Shown here in pieces: positions 33,101 through 42,086 of a stretch of 64,000 nucleotides of DNA. The stretch comes from Candidatus Omnitrophota bacterium. GTDB lineage: Bacteria > Hinthialibacterota > Hinthialibacteria > OLB16. The stretch is from assembly GCA_020632575.1 (NCBI GenBank), contig JACKFH010000001.1, positions 186,001 to 250,000 of the forward strand. Reading direction: 5' to 3'. Numbering within the stretch: the stretch's first letter is position 1; each line of letters starts with the position of its first letter. The position numbers and the translations under genes were made by a program. The notes beneath the pieces were generated by a model. That model did no database searches. It was not told the origin of the DNA and worked only from the letters and a program-made list of their open reading frames with translations.

Positions 33101-33603
33101 TGGCGCCCCTGGTGGGGAATTCCCAGAACGAGGTTGTCGCCGATTTCGGTGGAACGGGCGAGAATGAACCGATTCGAGCTCTGGTGGCGGCCGATGGTCC
33201 CTTTGAGGCGACCTCATGTTGCGGGAAAAACTCCGAGACCAAGATCGGAGTACGCCCGCTACCCAACGAATTCGGGTCCGAAAAGAGAGTCTACTACGAC
33301 ATTGATGACCGGTTCTGGTTCGACAAACCAGGGAAAGCGGAGGTGACCGTCCTTGTGAACTCCTTGACACCCGCCAAGATCCGCCTGGACTACGATTCCA
33401 ATGACAAGACGGTTGAACACCTAGGGCACTATAGGCAGTCCAATGTGGTCGAGGTGCTCGAGGTCGGGATTTGGAAAGAGGTGGTTTTTTCGGCCCCGCA
33501 AGCCCAATTCGGAAACCGGCAGAAGAATGGAGCCGATTTCCGACTGACCACGGTGACCGGGGATGTGATTTACGGTCCGATTTCAGTCAAAAGGATCGAA
33601 TGA
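30166..33603 (+). CDS. Secreted GH2-like protein with altered acid/base motif
   Basis: A 1145-residue exported protein; the TTG at 30166 has AAGGAG eight bases upstream and opens a signal peptide (SLLLSVFCLAVLATESFG). The N-terminal half has the GH2 layout: sugar-binding jellyroll (VSAQASVWLNGIFVGRHLGA, FGPFEVNVTDALL), immunoglobulin-like domain and TIM barrel (PYFLLGAGSPPHYDLPGEEV, YEPPTERWLSLCDEIGLLAW). However the Asn-Glu acid/base motif of GH2 is replaced: residues 444-450 read WTIGSGN. A glutamate at residue 538 (SALETGYSSAG) sits where the nucleophile is expected. The C-terminal part has a GATase-like domain (AGLIVGSGGFDDYLSRAWPT). Catalysis may be lost or altered. Confidence 0.7.
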   Translation: MGISYRLSHSLLLSVFCLAVLATESFGIDYLLDGEWKFQPVQVADFTVGEDERAKTNSAKDLADSEWESIQVPGYWDQPAGGWPWSSPRNKGGPHPKHDGEAWYRHRFTVPENRFPEEASGKGFHATLRFESVSAQASVWLNGIFVGRHLGAFGPFEVNVTDALLRNQPNVLSIRVRDKTAFYSSKTDAPPASSSRIPLGFDSNVGGIRGSVSVHIGPKARILDLAASTDSESATVEVAVSSEAIGNSSLVLELTEKSTGKRIEVGEGKPIGAVTVKSGVHRVRLRDFPPDSPPKSWSPESPNLYRLTAKLMGVSGSLDVAETDIGFRSFHAGDGQFLLNDRPYFLLGAGSPPHYDLPGEEVMRSHLSQLKEAGVRAVRFAYEPPTERWLSLCDEIGLLAWVEGPLSVEEGTYDFANADLVRTASAEMKELARRYKNHPSLGVWTIGSGNLRNLSEKKSRGEASKALRAIAAEMRKIDRDAIVLPESDSRGFIDSPVEDWSSSLGWYRGKDSDWGPFLKVTATRITGATSPWVCSALETGYSSAGQGRVIPDPYEEAATRMRIGRSGEDRNRLLFAQSNRVRRLVEVARARRDSSKNRIAGIFPFTSANWFFYPLTPGEIRPKPILASLKEAYKPIILSLELPQKNFYAGELLETTVTVVNDSPDLRTIKGGNLILEAIVGADELNSQTQRENLEAPPNSSVPYSMVVVLPEDIQGLRHGTIRVRLSQSGGELASNEAEIQIAPRGWSRPKSEKPFDRVLVYDPKSSLTPYFEEYSLRPRKLENLDQLIEAAGLIVGSGGFDDYLSRAWPTLERWLDSGGRMAVLDHSLRTSRWTFSGPYPPGYEITPPPGWPTGVDRVNVTMEGHPLFEGIRSEALDDWGRNHVVARNLLTWVGGENPPYGHHPLVDVAVESGELDWGEVVVEDRYSEGSILYSQLELTPNALTDPVACKILSNLIDWAGDSLAPVFVDIDQSAPGFLAPLVGNSQNEVVADFGGTGENEPIRALVAADGPFEATSCCGKNSETKIGVRPLPNEFGSEKRVYYDIDDRFWFDKPGKAEVTVLVNSLTPAKIRLDYDSNDKTVEHLGHYRQSNVVEVLEVGIWKEVVFSAPQAQFGNRQKNGADFRLTTVTGDVIYGPISVKRIE

Positions 33604-33631
33604 GCTCGCCATCCCGAGTGGTTGCCAAGGG

Positions 33632-33659
33632 TTGTCAGGGCGGTCGGTTTTGTTATATT
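33632..33659 (+). promoter_or_regulatory. Predicted promoter of acpP-fabF-rnc
   Basis: TTGTCA (33632-33637) and TATATT (33654-33659), 16-bp spacer, both five of six to consensus. It implies a leader of about 185 nt before acpP, containing a small hairpin AACCGGC/GCCGGTT (33753-33759, 33763-33769). Confidence 0.6.
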
Positions 33660-33849
33660 CGCGCCCGAAATGGCAGGGCCTTGGGATGGGTCGAGGATCA
33701 ATATCCAAAGCGCTTTTGGGTTCCGATACGAATCAATCCCGCGTATTTCAGAAACCGGCGAAGCCGGTTGGTAACACAACTCGGATGACTTTGGAGATGT
33801 CCGAAGGTCACCGGTTGTTGCTCATGTTTTTTATGAGAAGGAGAGATGA

Positions 33850-34092
33850 ATGAGCGATCACGAGGAAAAAATTAAGGCGATCATTGTCGATAAATTGAAA
33901 GTCGATCCGAGCGAGGTGACTCCGGAAAAAGACATCGCCCGCGATTTGGGAGCCGACTCTCTCGATCAGGTCGAGTTGGTCATGGAACTCGAGGAGCAAT
34001 TCAATGTGGACGAGATTCCGGAAGAAGAAGCGGCCTCATTGAAGACTGTTGGCGATGTTTACAAGTATGTCGCCGAAAAGATCGGGAGCTGA
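33850..34092 (+). CDS. acpP: Acyl carrier protein
   Basis: An 80-residue acidic protein with the phosphopantetheine attachment serine in DLGADSLDQVELVMELEEQ. It carries the growing acyl chain in fatty acid synthesis. AAGGAGAG precedes the ATG. It is followed by fabF 57 bases downstream and rnc, the common acpP-fabF-rnc order, so these are probably one transcript from the promoter at 33632. Confidence 0.97.
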   Translation: MSDHEEKIKAIIVDKLKVDPSEVTPEKDIARDLGADSLDQVELVMELEEQFNVDEIPEEEAASLKTVGDVYKYVAEKIGS

Positions 34093-34149
34093 TCCCGGTC
34101 TTGTTGACCAGTTCCACCAAAAAACTCCCCCAGGAGAATGCATGAAATT

Positions 34150-35394
<1,245 letters not shown>

Positions 35395-35411
35395 GGCGAG
35401 CGTATGGCGAG

Positions 35412-36185
35412 ATGAATGGCGAGGAAAGCGAATCGCAATTACTGGCGCTCCTGGAACAATTCCAAATCCAACCCAATGACATCGAGATCTATCGGATCTC
35501 GATGACTCATTCCTCTTATTTGAACGAACAAGGTCTCCCGACCTGGGAGGGAAACGAGCGCCTCGAGTTTTTGGGGGATGCTGTCATTGGTTTGGTTGTC
35601 ACCGAATCCCTCTATCTCACCTATCCTGAAAAACGCGAGGGAACCCTTTCCAAAATCAAATCGGTGGTTGTGAGCCGTAAAGCCCTGGGTAAGTGCGCGG
35701 CCGAGATCGGTCTCGGAGTCCCCCTAAAATTGGGTGTGGGCGAGTCCAAGACCGGGGGACAAAGACGCAACTCCATTCTCGCGGCTGTTTTCGAGAGTTT
35801 TGTCGGCGCGGTGTACATCGACAAAGGATTCTCGGTTGCCAAGAGATTCATCCTGGAACACTTACAGCCGATCATCGAGGATTTGGGCGAGGGGGACTCG
35901 GCCCAGGACGACAAATCTCGACTCCAAGAGTGGGCCCAGAGGCTGGTTGGGGCGATCCCGCGTTACCGCGTGACCGGTTCGGATGGGCCGGACCACAACA
36001 AATGGTTCACAGTCGAGGTCTCGCTGAAGGGCCACCCCATCGGGCACGGCGAGGGGTCGAGCAAGAAGACCGCCGAGAAGAACGCGGCGATGGTCGCCTT
36101 GGCCCGGGTCGAGGAAATGGAGGACCAAGAAATCCTCGAACAGATGGGTCTCACCAACGGTTCGGAAAATCCCGATCCCCTTTGA
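35412..36185 (+). CDS. rnc: Ribonuclease III
   Basis: Double-strand-specific RNase that processes rRNA and other transcripts. The 257-residue protein has the nuclease signature ERLEFLGDAVIGLVVTESLY, the second metal site in AAVFESFVGAVYIDKGFSV, and a C-terminal double-stranded-RNA-binding domain (DDKSRLQEWAQRLVGAIPRY, then SLKGHPIGHGEGSSKKTAEK). It starts 17 bases after fabF, probably in the same transcript. The DxxE/FESFVG catalytic residues are all present. Confidence 0.96.
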   Translation: MNGEESESQLLALLEQFQIQPNDIEIYRISMTHSSYLNEQGLPTWEGNERLEFLGDAVIGLVVTESLYLTYPEKREGTLSKIKSVVVSRKALGKCAAEIGLGVPLKLGVGESKTGGQRRNSILAAVFESFVGAVYIDKGFSVAKRFILEHLQPIIEDLGEGDSAQDDKSRLQEWAQRLVGAIPRYRVTGSDGPDHNKWFTVEVSLKGHPIGHGEGSSKKTAEKNAAMVALARVEEMEDQEILEQMGLTNGSENPDPL

Positions 36186-36249
36186 AGCCTGTGAAAAGAT
36201 TGTGAAAAACCTGTTCCGATGGGCGGCCCCAGCGGGTTGTCGCGTTTTG

Positions 36250-36277
36250 TTGACAGTTGGCCTCGTTGTGTCATAAA
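36250..36277 (+). promoter_or_regulatory. Predicted promoter of rpsU
   Basis: TTGACA (36250-36255) and CATAAA (36272-36277) with 16-bp spacing, about 135 bases before the rpsU start. A TATATT at 36292-36297 is a second possible -10 but lacks a matched -35. Confidence 0.45.
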
Positions 36278-36413
36278 CCTATAGAAATCAGTATATTATG
36301 CGCTTTCATTGACACCCCTAAGGGCGTGTGATAGGGTCTATTCGCAGTGTTCGAAGACCTCAGAGAAAAACCTGTTTTTTCTTTTAATTTCCACGACGAA
36401 GGGAGGTGTTGAT

Positions 36414-36614
36414 ATGACTGGGATCGAAGTGGTTGTGGGCGCTGATGAATCGATCGATCAGGTATTGCGCCGTTTCAAACGTCGTTGCGAACAATCCGGC
36501 CTTAAGGCGGAAATTCGTCGTCACGAGTATTACGAAAAACCCAGCGTCAAAGCCAAGCGGAAGATGGAAGCCGCGCGTAGAAATGCGCGTCGCCGCCAGC
36601 GCCGTGGCAACTGA
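36414..36614 (+). CDS. rpsU: 30S ribosomal protein S21
   Basis: A 66-residue very basic protein, MTGIEVVVGADESIDQVLRR, then FKRRCEQSGLKAEIRRHEYY and EKPSVKAKRKMEAARRNARR, matching S21, which sits near the 3' end of 16S rRNA and helps initiation. The start is set by a strong GGGAGGTG Shine-Dalgarno at 36401-36408. Upstream in-frame codons are not part of the protein. A strong hairpin terminator follows. Confidence 0.95.
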   Translation: MTGIEVVVGADESIDQVLRRFKRRCEQSGLKAEIRRHEYYEKPSVKAKRKMEAARRNARRRQRRGN

Positions 36615-36644
36615 ACCAGACGCCCTTTAGAGAGTCAAAACCGA

Positions 36645-36676
36645 AAGGCCGATGATCTTTTCATCGGCCTTTTTTC
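36645..36676 (+). terminator. Rho-independent terminator of rpsU
   Basis: Perfect stem AAGGCCGATGA/TCATCGGCCTT (36645-36655, 36661-36671) with loop TCTTT, running into TTTTTTC. Confidence 0.92.
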
Positions 36677-36719
36677 GTGTTTAATGGCGTTTCGAGTCTA
36701 AATCAAAGGAGCCTTCCTC

Positions 36720-38012
36720 ATGTCAAACACCTCAGTCACCCGCCGGGATTTTATGAAGTCGAGTTCGGTTGTCGCCGGAGCGGGGCTGACTTTCCCGCAC
36801 ATCCTTCCCGCCTCCGCGAAGGGGGCGAACGATCGTGTCACGCTCGCGTCGATTGGCGTGGGGGGCAAAGGGCAACACGGGATGGGGATCTTCCACAAAT
36901 TTGACGACGTGGAATTTGTGGCGGTGTGCGATGTCTACCAACCGAACATGGAGGCGGCTCGCAACATCACCGAGGGGCGCGCCGAGATGATCAAGGATTT
37001 CCGCGACGTTCTCGCGAGGGAGGACATTGACGCGGTCCACATCTCGACACCGGACCATTGGCACGCGGAAATCATGATTCAGGCTTGCGCCGCGGGGAAG
37101 GATGTCTATGTCGAAAAACCGGTTTCGCTCACCATCGGCGAGGGGAGACGAATGGTCGAGGCCGCGAAGAAACACAATCGTGTGGTTCAGTGCGGAACCC
37201 AGCAGCGGTCGGGGACTCATTTTCAGAAGGCCGTGGAGATCGTGGCGAGCGGTGGAATTGGCGAAGTGACCATGACCAAGACCTGGATTCTCGAAAACGA
37301 GTCGCCCAATGGCATCGGCAATCCACCCAATCAGGATCCTCCGGCCGATCTGGATTGGGAAATGTGGCAGGGACCCTCTCCGAGGCATGAGTACAACCCG
37401 AATCGATTCCGTCAGTTTCGTTGGTTCTGGGATTATTCGGGGGGCAAGGTGACGGACTGGGGGGTTCACCTCATGGATATTGTCCAATGGGCCATGGGGA
37501 TGGACGCTCCCCTCAACGTTTGCGCCACCGGAGGAAAGTACTCGCTCAAGGACAACCGTGAGACTCCGGATACGGTTCATGTCACCTGGGAATATCCCGG
37601 CTTCCTGGCCACGTTTACCAACCGGGTCTGTAACGCGCACCCCGAGGATGGCGATGGGTACGGGATTCAATTTCACGGAACCGAAGGGACTCTCTATGTG
37701 AACCGGGGCGGCTGGACCCTCACACCCGAAACCGGTCCGGACAACAAACCGAGAATTCCCGCCCAGAGTTCCGGAGGCTCGGAGCAAAATGGCCCTCACG
37801 AGCGTCAATTCATCGACTGTGTGAAGTCACGCGAAAAGCCGATCTCCGACATCGAGACCACTCATCGCTCCACCTCGGCCTGTTTGATGGCGAACATCGC
37901 GCTCAAGACCGGCCAACGTCTCGAATGGGACCCCGTCCACGAGAAGTTCACGAACAGCGATGAAGCCAACGAGTTGTTGGACTACGAGTACTCGAAGCCC
38001 TGGGGGGTGTGA
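36720..38012 (+). CDS. Exported (Tat) Gfo/Idh/MocA oxidoreductase
   Basis: A 430-residue protein with a twin-arginine leader (SVTRRDFMKSSSVVAGAGLT, cleavage near PASAKG), a Rossmann fold beginning VTLASIGVGGKGQHGMG, the EKP motif (DVYVEKPVSLTIGEGRRMVE) and a C-terminal GGKVTDWGVHLMDIVQWAMG. Folded export with bound NAD(H) fits the Tat route. Such periplasmic Gfo/Idh/MocA proteins are characteristic of Planctomycetota, Verrucomicrobiota and similar phyla. They are thought to oxidise sugar derivatives, perhaps in concert with DUF1080 proteins. Distinct from the cytosolic homologue at 18974. Confidence 0.9.
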   Translation: MSNTSVTRRDFMKSSSVVAGAGLTFPHILPASAKGANDRVTLASIGVGGKGQHGMGIFHKFDDVEFVAVCDVYQPNMEAARNITEGRAEMIKDFRDVLAREDIDAVHISTPDHWHAEIMIQACAAGKDVYVEKPVSLTIGEGRRMVEAAKKHNRVVQCGTQQRSGTHFQKAVEIVASGGIGEVTMTKTWILENESPNGIGNPPNQDPPADLDWEMWQGPSPRHEYNPNRFRQFRWFWDYSGGKVTDWGVHLMDIVQWAMGMDAPLNVCATGGKYSLKDNRETPDTVHVTWEYPGFLATFTNRVCNAHPEDGDGYGIQFHGTEGTLYVNRGGWTLTPETGPDNKPRIPAQSSGGSEQNGPHERQFIDCVKSREKPISDIETTHRSTSACLMANIALKTGQRLEWDPVHEKFTNSDEANELLDYEYSKPWGV

Positions 38013-38159
38013 TACACCGCAACCCCATCCTCCACCGGACCGCCCCCTCGGCGCCCGCTTGGACAGGGCGCTCGCGCAGGCACGGGGCTCGCGCGGACTT
38101 GTAGTGCGTGCGGAAGATTTGTGGCGGAGTTGGACTCCGCTTGGGGCAAAGGAGATGTG

Positions 38160-39413
38160 TCACCCCTCAAGCGCTAACTTGAGGTCATCGTGCTCAAAAG
38201 CCGAAGCCATCCGGTCGCATTCCATTCTCGAACAGCCCAACTCAACCGCGGTCTTTCGCCAGTCCGATACGGATTTTCCCACCTCGCTCGCGATCTTTCG
38301 GGCCTCTTTCAACGTTAGATCGAAATACTCGGCGACTCCGAAAGCTGAGTCGAGCGCCGCCTCAGCATCCCCCTCGTCAATCGTGGTCGAAAGGATTCTA
38401 GGCCGGACATCCGTTGGCATGGGATTCAGATCGTAGGCGGGAGACAGATCCCAGCCCTCCTGGTTTAAATGAAGAAAACCATGATTACGTAGGTGATCGT
38501 CGACGTTTGAAATAAGGATGGTGAAAACGATTCGTCGCCAAAGTTGGTGGACATTCGCCTTGGGACTCGCGCCCTGTTGCCTGATCGAGTCGACAATTTC
38601 GAGATAACTTCGGGTCTCGTTATCTTTCGCTCCCAGCATGCTCATCGCCGAAAGGAATGGGATCCGAGTTTTCCCCTGACGATCGAAACGATGGGAGATC
38701 AGGATAGATTTTCCTTCAACCTCAATAAGTCGCCAGCTCGGGGTTGTCACACCCGCGCTTCCGGCGAGCGACAACGCCACCGCCTCCCACAATACGGTGT
38801 CCCATTCATCGTTGGGGTGAGGAAATTTCGCGACCGCCAAAATTTTGTCTAGGTCGACGATGGAGGCTTTCGGCCGGGCGCCCCCCAGGGAAGAGCCCGG
38901 AGCCAGGAGTAAAGCGAGATCCTCCTCGGTTTCAGTGTCCGCGATCACGTGCTCGGCGGCTGACAGGAGTTTAGGCAGCGCGAACACAGGCGGAATTCGT
39001 TCTTCCCCTTGATGCGCGAGAAAGGAACCGCCAATCGATCTGCTGAAACGTAGGGCTCCTTGCCGGGCCTGATCGTCGACTCCAAGAACATAGTCGATTT
39101 CAAACAGTGTTCGTGGGGTTTCGTCTTTGCCACGACCACGTCGCCTTTCGGCCCGGCGGATCAATGCGCGCCCCCAGCGATCGGGAGCCGAATCCGCGAT
39201 CGAGCCAAACAAGGCTGTGTCCTGCTCAGTGTGGAAAGGGCCCGAGGCAAGCGGTAGCATGGGGTCCAGTGAGAACCGTTCAGGGTTCTCAAGCCAATGG
39301 TTCGTGTACTCGAAGGTGGCGCTTTCTCGTCCTGATCGAACATGTGGCCACAGTCGACCCACACGATGCGGGACCTCGTTCAGATCAATATAAACCTCGA
39401 TTTGGGCGTCCAT
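38160..39413 (-). CDS. hipA: HipA-family serine/threonine kinase toxin
   Basis: A 417-residue HipA protein: N-terminal subdomain EVYIDLNEVPHRVGRLWPHV, the GGARPKASIVDLDK segment with the nucleotide-binding lysine, the catalytic IVFTILISNVDDHLRNHGFL (N-x-D-D-H-x-x-N-H), and the DLSPAYDLNPMP metal motif. HipA kinases phosphorylate targets such as glutamyl-tRNA synthetase and induce growth arrest. ATG 39413 overlaps the stop of hipB (TGATG), the usual coupling. All catalytic motifs are present, so the toxin looks intact. Confidence 0.92.
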   Translation of the reverse strand: MDAQIEVYIDLNEVPHRVGRLWPHVRSGRESATFEYTNHWLENPERFSLDPMLPLASGPFHTEQDTALFGSIADSAPDRWGRALIRRAERRRGRGKDETPRTLFEIDYVLGVDDQARQGALRFSRSIGGSFLAHQGEERIPPVFALPKLLSAAEHVIADTETEEDLALLLAPGSSLGGARPKASIVDLDKILAVAKFPHPNDEWDTVLWEAVALSLAGSAGVTTPSWRLIEVEGKSILISHRFDRQGKTRIPFLSAMSMLGAKDNETRSYLEIVDSIRQQGASPKANVHQLWRRIVFTILISNVDDHLRNHGFLHLNQEGWDLSPAYDLNPMPTDVRPRILSTTIDEGDAEAALDSAFGVAEYFDLTLKEARKIASEVGKSVSDWRKTAVELGCSRMECDRMASAFEHDDLKLALEG

Positions 39414-39778
39414 CACCCCACTCCATTCTTTCCTCTCGGCTTCGACCGCCGAATCCTTTTCGGCAATCGCTCGCTCTCGAGGGTTAAACCCACTTCATCC
39501 GAACTTGCATCGGCCAAGTCTCCGAGTCGGTCAATCATGCCCAAACAAAAGAGGACTGTGGCGTAGATTCCCATGGACACGCCTGGAACTCCTTTCTCCA
39601 CTTTTGCCAGAGTGGTGCGGCTGATCGAGGCTCGCTCGGCCAGAAGGGCGGTCGGGATTCGGCGACGCAAACGGGCCTCGCGAATGTCGTTGCCCAGTTT
39701 TCGCAGTGCGCGACTGACCGGTAGGGGATGACTCAGATCCGTCCGATTTCTCATAACGTTCATAATAATAGTCCTCAA
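39413..39778 (-). CDS. hipB: HipB-family helix-turn-helix antitoxin
   Basis: A DNA-binding protein of up to 121 residues, with LRKLGNDIREARLRRRIPTA and LLAERASISRTTLAKVEKGV, an Xre-type helix-turn-helix. HipB neutralises HipA and represses the operon. Its start is uncertain: ATGs at 39778, 39763 and 39754 are in frame. The predicted -10 at 39793-39798 puts transcription a few bases upstream of the first, so the real start may be one of the later ones. It overlaps hipA by one base. Confidence 0.85.
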   Translation of the reverse strand: MRTIIMNVMRNRTDLSHPLPVSRALRKLGNDIREARLRRRIPTALLAERASISRTTLAKVEKGVPGVSMGIYATVLFCLGMIDRLGDLADASSDEVGLTLESERLPKRIRRSKPRGKNGVG

Positions 39779-39792
39779 AAATTTTAATGTCC

Positions 39793-39842
39793 ATTATATG
39801 AGTCAAATGCATCCAGCTATCCGGACCGGGATCGTCCGGTAA
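39793..39842 (-). promoter_or_regulatory. hipBA promoter and candidate HipB operator
   Basis: On the minus strand a perfect TATAAT is at 39793-39798. About 20 bp further upstream, TATCCGGAC (39818-39826) and GTCCGGTA (39834-39841) form an imperfect inverted repeat with a 7-base spacer; it contains TATCC, the half-site type known from E. coli HipB operators. Confidence 0.45.
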
Positions 39843-39952
39843 ACCGTCCTCTTCATCCCCCGACTCCCCTCTCCGCTCTTGATTTGCGCGGGAAGGACAC
39901 CGACCATCGGTGGCGCCAAATCTTGGAATGTGAGGTGCGATCGAAAGACTCC

Positions 39953-40978
39953 ATGATCCAAACACCCGAAAAAATCCTTGTCCTCGGCGCCGGAAGCTGG
40001 GGGGGCGCTCTTTGCAAGGTCCTTCACCAGAACGGGAATGAGGTCCGTCTTTGGGAAATCGACAGAGCGGAAGCCAAACGACTGGAACAGGAACGGACGC
40101 TCCCCGGAAAGCTGGATGAGTTCAAACTTCCCGAAGGAATCCAGGTGGGTTCCAATCTCGGGGAACTGGTCGAGGACGCAACTGCTCTTGTCTTTGTCGT
40201 TCCAAGCCAGTTCTTTCGCTCGACTGCCCGATCGGTCAAGGAGGCTTACGGCGACGAGCCTTTGCCCGACCTCATGATATCTTGCACCAAGGGCCTCGAA
40301 CAAAGAACGTTTCTTACCATGACGGGGGTGTTGGAGGTCGTCCTGGGAGTGCGAAATCCGGTGGCCTTATCGGGACCCTCGCATGCCGAGGAGGTGGCGA
40401 TGGGACTCCCGACCACAGTCACTGTGGCCTCGATGGATCACTCGTTGGCCGAACGCGCACAAACCCTATTCAACACTCCGACCTTCAGGGTGTACACCGC
40501 CGAGGACCCAGTCGGCGTGCAATTGGGAGGGGCTCTCAAGAATGTCATCGCCATCGCCGCCGGCGCCGCTTCCGGTATGGGATTTGGCGATAACACCATG
40601 GCGGCCTTGGTCACACGAGGTTTGGCGGAAATTTCCCGCTTAGGGATCGCCATGGGCGCCGACCCACTGACCTTCGCCGGCCTCTCGGGAATGGGCGATC
40701 TCATTGTCACCTGCGCCAGTCACCACAGCCGAAATCGTCGAATGGGAATCGCACTGGCTCAGGGGAAGACTCTGGATCAAGGGTTGAAAGAAATCGGCAT
40801 GGCGGTCGAGGGAGTCGAGACCGCGAAATCCATTCGACCCCTCGTGGAGAAATATCGCGTCGAGATGCCGATCTGCGAACAGGTGGCGAGGACTCTGTTT
40901 GATGGGGTTCCAGCCACTGAGGCCGTGAAGACCTTGATGTTGAGGGAGCCGAAGCCGGAGCGGGTGGAGGGAGCGTGA
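39953..40978 (+). CDS. gpsA: Glycerol-3-phosphate dehydrogenase [NAD(P)+]
   Basis: Reduces dihydroxyacetone phosphate to sn-glycerol 3-phosphate, the backbone of phospholipids. From ATG 39953 it has 341 residues with ILVLGAGSWGGALCKVLHQN, VVPSQFFRS, SCTKGLEQRTF, ALSGPSHAEEVAMG and QLGGALKNVIAIAAGAASGM (catalytic lysine). A longer in-frame start at 39884 adds 23 residues outside the family pattern. It is divergent from hipBA, with the promoter region between them. Confidence 0.95.
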   Translation: MIQTPEKILVLGAGSWGGALCKVLHQNGNEVRLWEIDRAEAKRLEQERTLPGKLDEFKLPEGIQVGSNLGELVEDATALVFVVPSQFFRSTARSVKEAYGDEPLPDLMISCTKGLEQRTFLTMTGVLEVVLGVRNPVALSGPSHAEEVAMGLPTTVTVASMDHSLAERAQTLFNTPTFRVYTAEDPVGVQLGGALKNVIAIAAGAASGMGFGDNTMAALVTRGLAEISRLGIAMGADPLTFAGLSGMGDLIVTCASHHSRNRRMGIALAQGKTLDQGLKEIGMAVEGVETAKSIRPLVEKYRVEMPICEQVARTLFDGVPATEAVKTLMLREPKPERVEGA

Positions 40979-41052
40979 AAGACTGAAAACGCCTGAGCGA
41001 ATACTGAACATTTCGCTTGACCCTACGAGTCATAAGGGACAAGGATAAAAGA

Positions 41053-41514
41053 TTGAAGGCATTAAGAACTTGCATTGCCTATTTGCTGATCAGTTTCATC
41101 TCCTCGTTTGTTTTCGCGGTGGCGTTTGTTGTCGTCTTGACGATGACTCTTCCGGAAACCGATGGGGCGTATGGCCAGATGCCATTCGAAGATCCATTTG
41201 TTTTCCCAATCATGCGCACATGGGCAATCTTCTCCGCCCTTGTGGTTTGGCCTTTTTACGTGCTCTGTGGTTGGAATCTCTCGCCAATTCGGTTGGGTGC
41301 TGTGGTGGGAATTCTGACTCTTGTCTTCATCGTTCTCGTAACATCCTTTAGCCCAGCGGCCGGATGGCTTGGGTCCTATGCCGTTCTGATCTTTTCGCTT
41401 ATCGTGTCCTGGTTTTGGATGAATAATTTTGGTTCAACGGCTGAAAACAAATCCGTTGATTCGAATGAGAAACAAAAGTTTCCCCCAACGGTTGAGCCCC
41501 CATCTAATTGTTAA
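41053..41514 (+). CDS. Small four-helix membrane protein of unknown function
   Basis: About 153 residues with four predicted membrane segments: AYLLISFISSFVFAVAFVVV, the region around FPIMRTWAIFSALVVWPFY, LGAVVGILTLVFIVLVTSF and SYAVLIFSLIVSWFWM. The C-terminal tail is polar. I take TTG 41053 as start because AAGGA at 41041-41045 is correctly spaced; TTG 41017 is an upstream option. The stop overlaps the convergent DUF1569 gene by 4 bases. No family recognised. Confidence 0.65.
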   Translation: MKALRTCIAYLLISFISSFVFAVAFVVVLTMTLPETDGAYGQMPFEDPFVFPIMRTWAIFSALVVWPFYVLCGWNLSPIRLGAVVGILTLVFIVLVTSFSPAAGWLGSYAVLIFSLIVSWFWMNNFGSTAENKSVDSNEKQKFPPTVEPPSNC

Positions 41515-41960
41515 ACACCAAACTGCTTCAGATGATGATGCCAGTGGGCGCCATGCAAACGGCTCCATTCGGACATGGTCATATGTCCAAAAAGGATGCT
41601 TAATCCCGTCCGCGTCGGGTCGTTTTCAAGAACCTCGAGGTACTCATCCAACTTCTTGATTAGCGCTTCCCGCTCGGTCTCGAATTCCTGTTCGGGTTCG
41701 GGAGTGAAAACATCCGGCATCTTGATTCTGCCGGGCGGGATCGGAATGGGGAGATAGATCGACACCCATTTCCCGATGGTCTTCGTCAGGACATTGCCTC
41801 GATCCGGGACTCCGACCTCTTCGAGACAGATCTCGAAGGTGCGGTTGAGATGACGGAGCATTCCAGTCACTGTGAGCGAGCCAAAGCGTCGCTCGGAGGC
41901 GGGAGTGAGGGACTGGAGGCGATTGACGAAATGCTGGCGGTTGGGGCGGTCGAGTTTCAT
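41511..41960 (-). CDS. DUF1569 (DinB-like) protein
   Basis: A 149-residue protein with LDRPNRQHFVNRLQSLTPAS, TVTGMLRHLNRTFEICLEEV, LSILFGHMTMSEWSRLHGAH and WHHHLKQFGV, the DUF1569 member of the DinB four-helix bundle superfamily (metal-binding histidines in the helices). Function unknown; some relatives are thiol-dependent transferases. Its 5' end lies opposite the region upstream of the GH36 gene. Confidence 0.8.
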   Translation of the reverse strand: MKLDRPNRQHFVNRLQSLTPASERRFGSLTVTGMLRHLNRTFEICLEEVGVPDRGNVLTKTIGKWVSIYLPIPIPPGRIKMPDVFTPEPEQEFETEREALIKKLDEYLEVLENDPTRTGLSILFGHMTMSEWSRLHGAHWHHHLKQFGV

Positions 41961-42086
41961 AGGCCATCTCCTCGGCGTATCTTCTTAATTTTGCCTTGTT
42001 CAACCATTTTGGTTGAGAACCGAGATGCAATCAATCTCGACACATCACCCAGTCTATCGGACAATACCCCCCCGGAGGTGACGTCC

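Noticed and set aside
36732..37808. Minus-strand frame of 358 codons opposite the Tat-exported oxidoreductase
   Set aside because: Antisense shadow; the plus-strand gene has all family motifs and a twin-arginine leader.
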